DNA of 64,000 bases from Sinohyriopsis cumingii. Its lineage: Eukaryota; Mollusca; Bivalvia; Unionida; Unionidae. Each line of letters starts with the position of its first letter. Within the stretch, counting starts at the first letter, position 1. Of the stretch, positions 62,694 to 64,000 are shown one piece after another. The stretch spans positions 126,965,928 to 127,029,927 of the forward strand of contig CM068838.1 in assembly GCA_028554795.2 (NCBI GenBank), in the 5' to 3' direction. The translations under genes and the position numbers were made by a program. The notes under the pieces were generated by a model. It made no database searches and was not told where the DNA came from. It was given only the letters and a program-made list of their open reading frames with translations.

Positions 62694-64000
62694 TATTTCG
62701 TCAGACAGATATAATTGACATTATCATATCTGCAAAGTTATTTTAGACAAGAGAACATTTTCATTCCGTTAATGCTCAATTGAGATGGCAGACGTCTGAT
62801 TCTCGTCCACTAGATTCGGCAGAGCTGTCAAACTTTCTTTCTAATTTCCTGTGTGAAACCTATCAAAAATGGAATGGAAAATGTGTGAATTTTCATGTTA
62901 TTTACACACGCTGTGTAGGTTGTTTTTGTTGCCAGTCTGCTTTATGTTCGAACCCTTTCCATCTGTCAGCCCGTCCTAAGCAATTATAGTTATTGTGTGT
63001 CGAGAGACCTATAATGTAAGCGACATAACTCCTGCAGGTGTCGGTAAATGTATTTGAAATGGCTGTGCAAGGGAGATAACCATGTTAAGTATCGGCATCA
63101 GAAACAAACCTTTTGTGCTTTATAACGTTAATTCTCCATCATTGAAATGTCGCCTGATTTAATATTCTTTTTACTGCTTTATTAATTTTAAATGAAATAT
63201 TAATTAGTCAAAGACAGAAGAATAAAACAGAAAGAATTTCTATTTTTGGCTTCATAAAAATATGGTGACTATTTAATACATTTCCTAAAGTCCGTGAGAA
63301 ATGCCAGGAGTACAGGCTGATTTGTTAGCAACTTTTGTTAGACAAAAATGTTCTGAATTAATATTAATTATTAATATATACAAAGAGTACCACTGCATTG
63401 TAATCCGATCTTTCTTAGGCCCTTTCTCTTCTGTTCACGTTAATCAGATAGATTTGTTCGTATTGACAGACATTGGCACAAAAGGGCAAGAAGGGAGTGG
63501 GTGGAAGCTTGGACCCCCCCCCCACCCGGTTTTACCTCTAAACATGTTTTGGCCTACATCTATAAACCTAATTGTTGACTGCATGTTTACCCCTCTCCCC
63601 GAAAAAAATTATGCGGGCCCCCATGCTGACAGACAAGCTTCTTAAATGTATTTCAGAAGTGAATTGTGGTGAAGTTCGTTCATTTCTGTATATTATTGTT
63701 TGTTTCATCATTGCTAAGTATATACTATTTTTTTAAACTGTATAAATATTGATGGTTTAGTTAAGCGAGCGAGCTCTGGGAGAATATTTACAAAATCAAA
63801 TGTCTCTTGAATACGACTCTTTGCTACATAAATTATATTATTGTGCTAACTGCCACCTTGCCGGGCGACATATGATAGTTACATAGTCACGAATCATTCA
63901 TCCCTCAGTCCATCTACCCGTACACATTCAAGAAGTCGTGAACACTCTTTGAGCTGGCGCTCTATAGTTTCGCATTTTGCATAGGGTTAGAGTCTTAAGG
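62692..64000. other. No supported gene
   Basis: The plus-strand frames at 62780-62989 and 63301-63645 (114 codons, crossing a C run at about 63514-63523) are unrecognised and compatible with chance. The window ends in unannotated AT-rich sequence. Confidence 0.4.

Noticed and set aside
63301-63645. 114-codon plus-strand frame at the right end
   Set aside because: No domain recognised. It crosses a long C run that supplies its prolines, and its length is compatible with chance in this many frames.

Overview
This window looks like non-coding, repeat-rich DNA from an animal nuclear genome, most likely a mollusc and probably a bivalve. The base composition is visibly AT-rich. There are no bacterial-style operons. 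The window carries tRNA-derived SINEs with flanking target-site duplications, one hAT-like MITE, and many micro- and minisatellites. The molluscan assignment rests on the SINE bodies: they end in an 'ATGGCGTTAAACCC' type motif followed by (CAA)n, or contain a 'GCATGATG ... GCGATATGACTGAAAT' type body. I associate both with bivalve repeat families from memory; no database was searched. No gene can be named. At about 35% G+C (estimated by eye) a stop codon is expected roughly every 14 codons, so on the order of 100 chance frames of 60 codons or more are expected in 64 kb over six frames. That is about what is present, so open frames alone carry little weight here. Layout: 0.9-1.4 kb, a 30-bp minisatellite. 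5.6-5.8 kb, ten 17-bp repeats in a 68-bp higher-order pattern. 7.3-7.5 kb, a MITE next to TATG repeats. 10.5 kb, TATG repeats. 11.7 kb, AAT repeats joined to a dispersed repeat that recurs at 43.6 kb. 12.8-13.9 kb, weak minus-strand exon candidates. 13.95-15.37 kb, a 30-bp satellite with a 208-bp higher-order repeat. 18.8, 22.3, 25.0, 45.1 and 51.0 kb, five copies of one tRNA-derived SINE. 20.9-21.2 kb, a 44-bp repeat. 23.7 kb, a compound microsatellite. 24.3-24.9 kb, a 22-bp minisatellite. 27.2, 28.6 and 30.0 kb, three copies of a C/G-rich motif about 1.36 kb apart. 32.4 kb, a long TA tract. 36.5-38.8 kb, three degenerate minisatellites. 42.8-43.5 kb, a triplet block array. 45.4-46.3 kb, an inverted pair of a second SINE family. 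46.6-50.6 kb, a large minisatellite field in which a 39-bp unit has become a 54-bp unit. 52.8-53.3 kb, two short tandem arrays. 54.8 kb, a perfect 18-bp hairpin. 55.2-56.0 kb, a CpG-rich degenerate repeat. 58.5-58.9 kb, a complex tetranucleotide and TA array. The window therefore records repeat history rather than a gene system, and I found no convincing new biochemical system. The best leads are the structured repeat arrays and a small cluster of exon-like segments at 12.8-13.9 kb.
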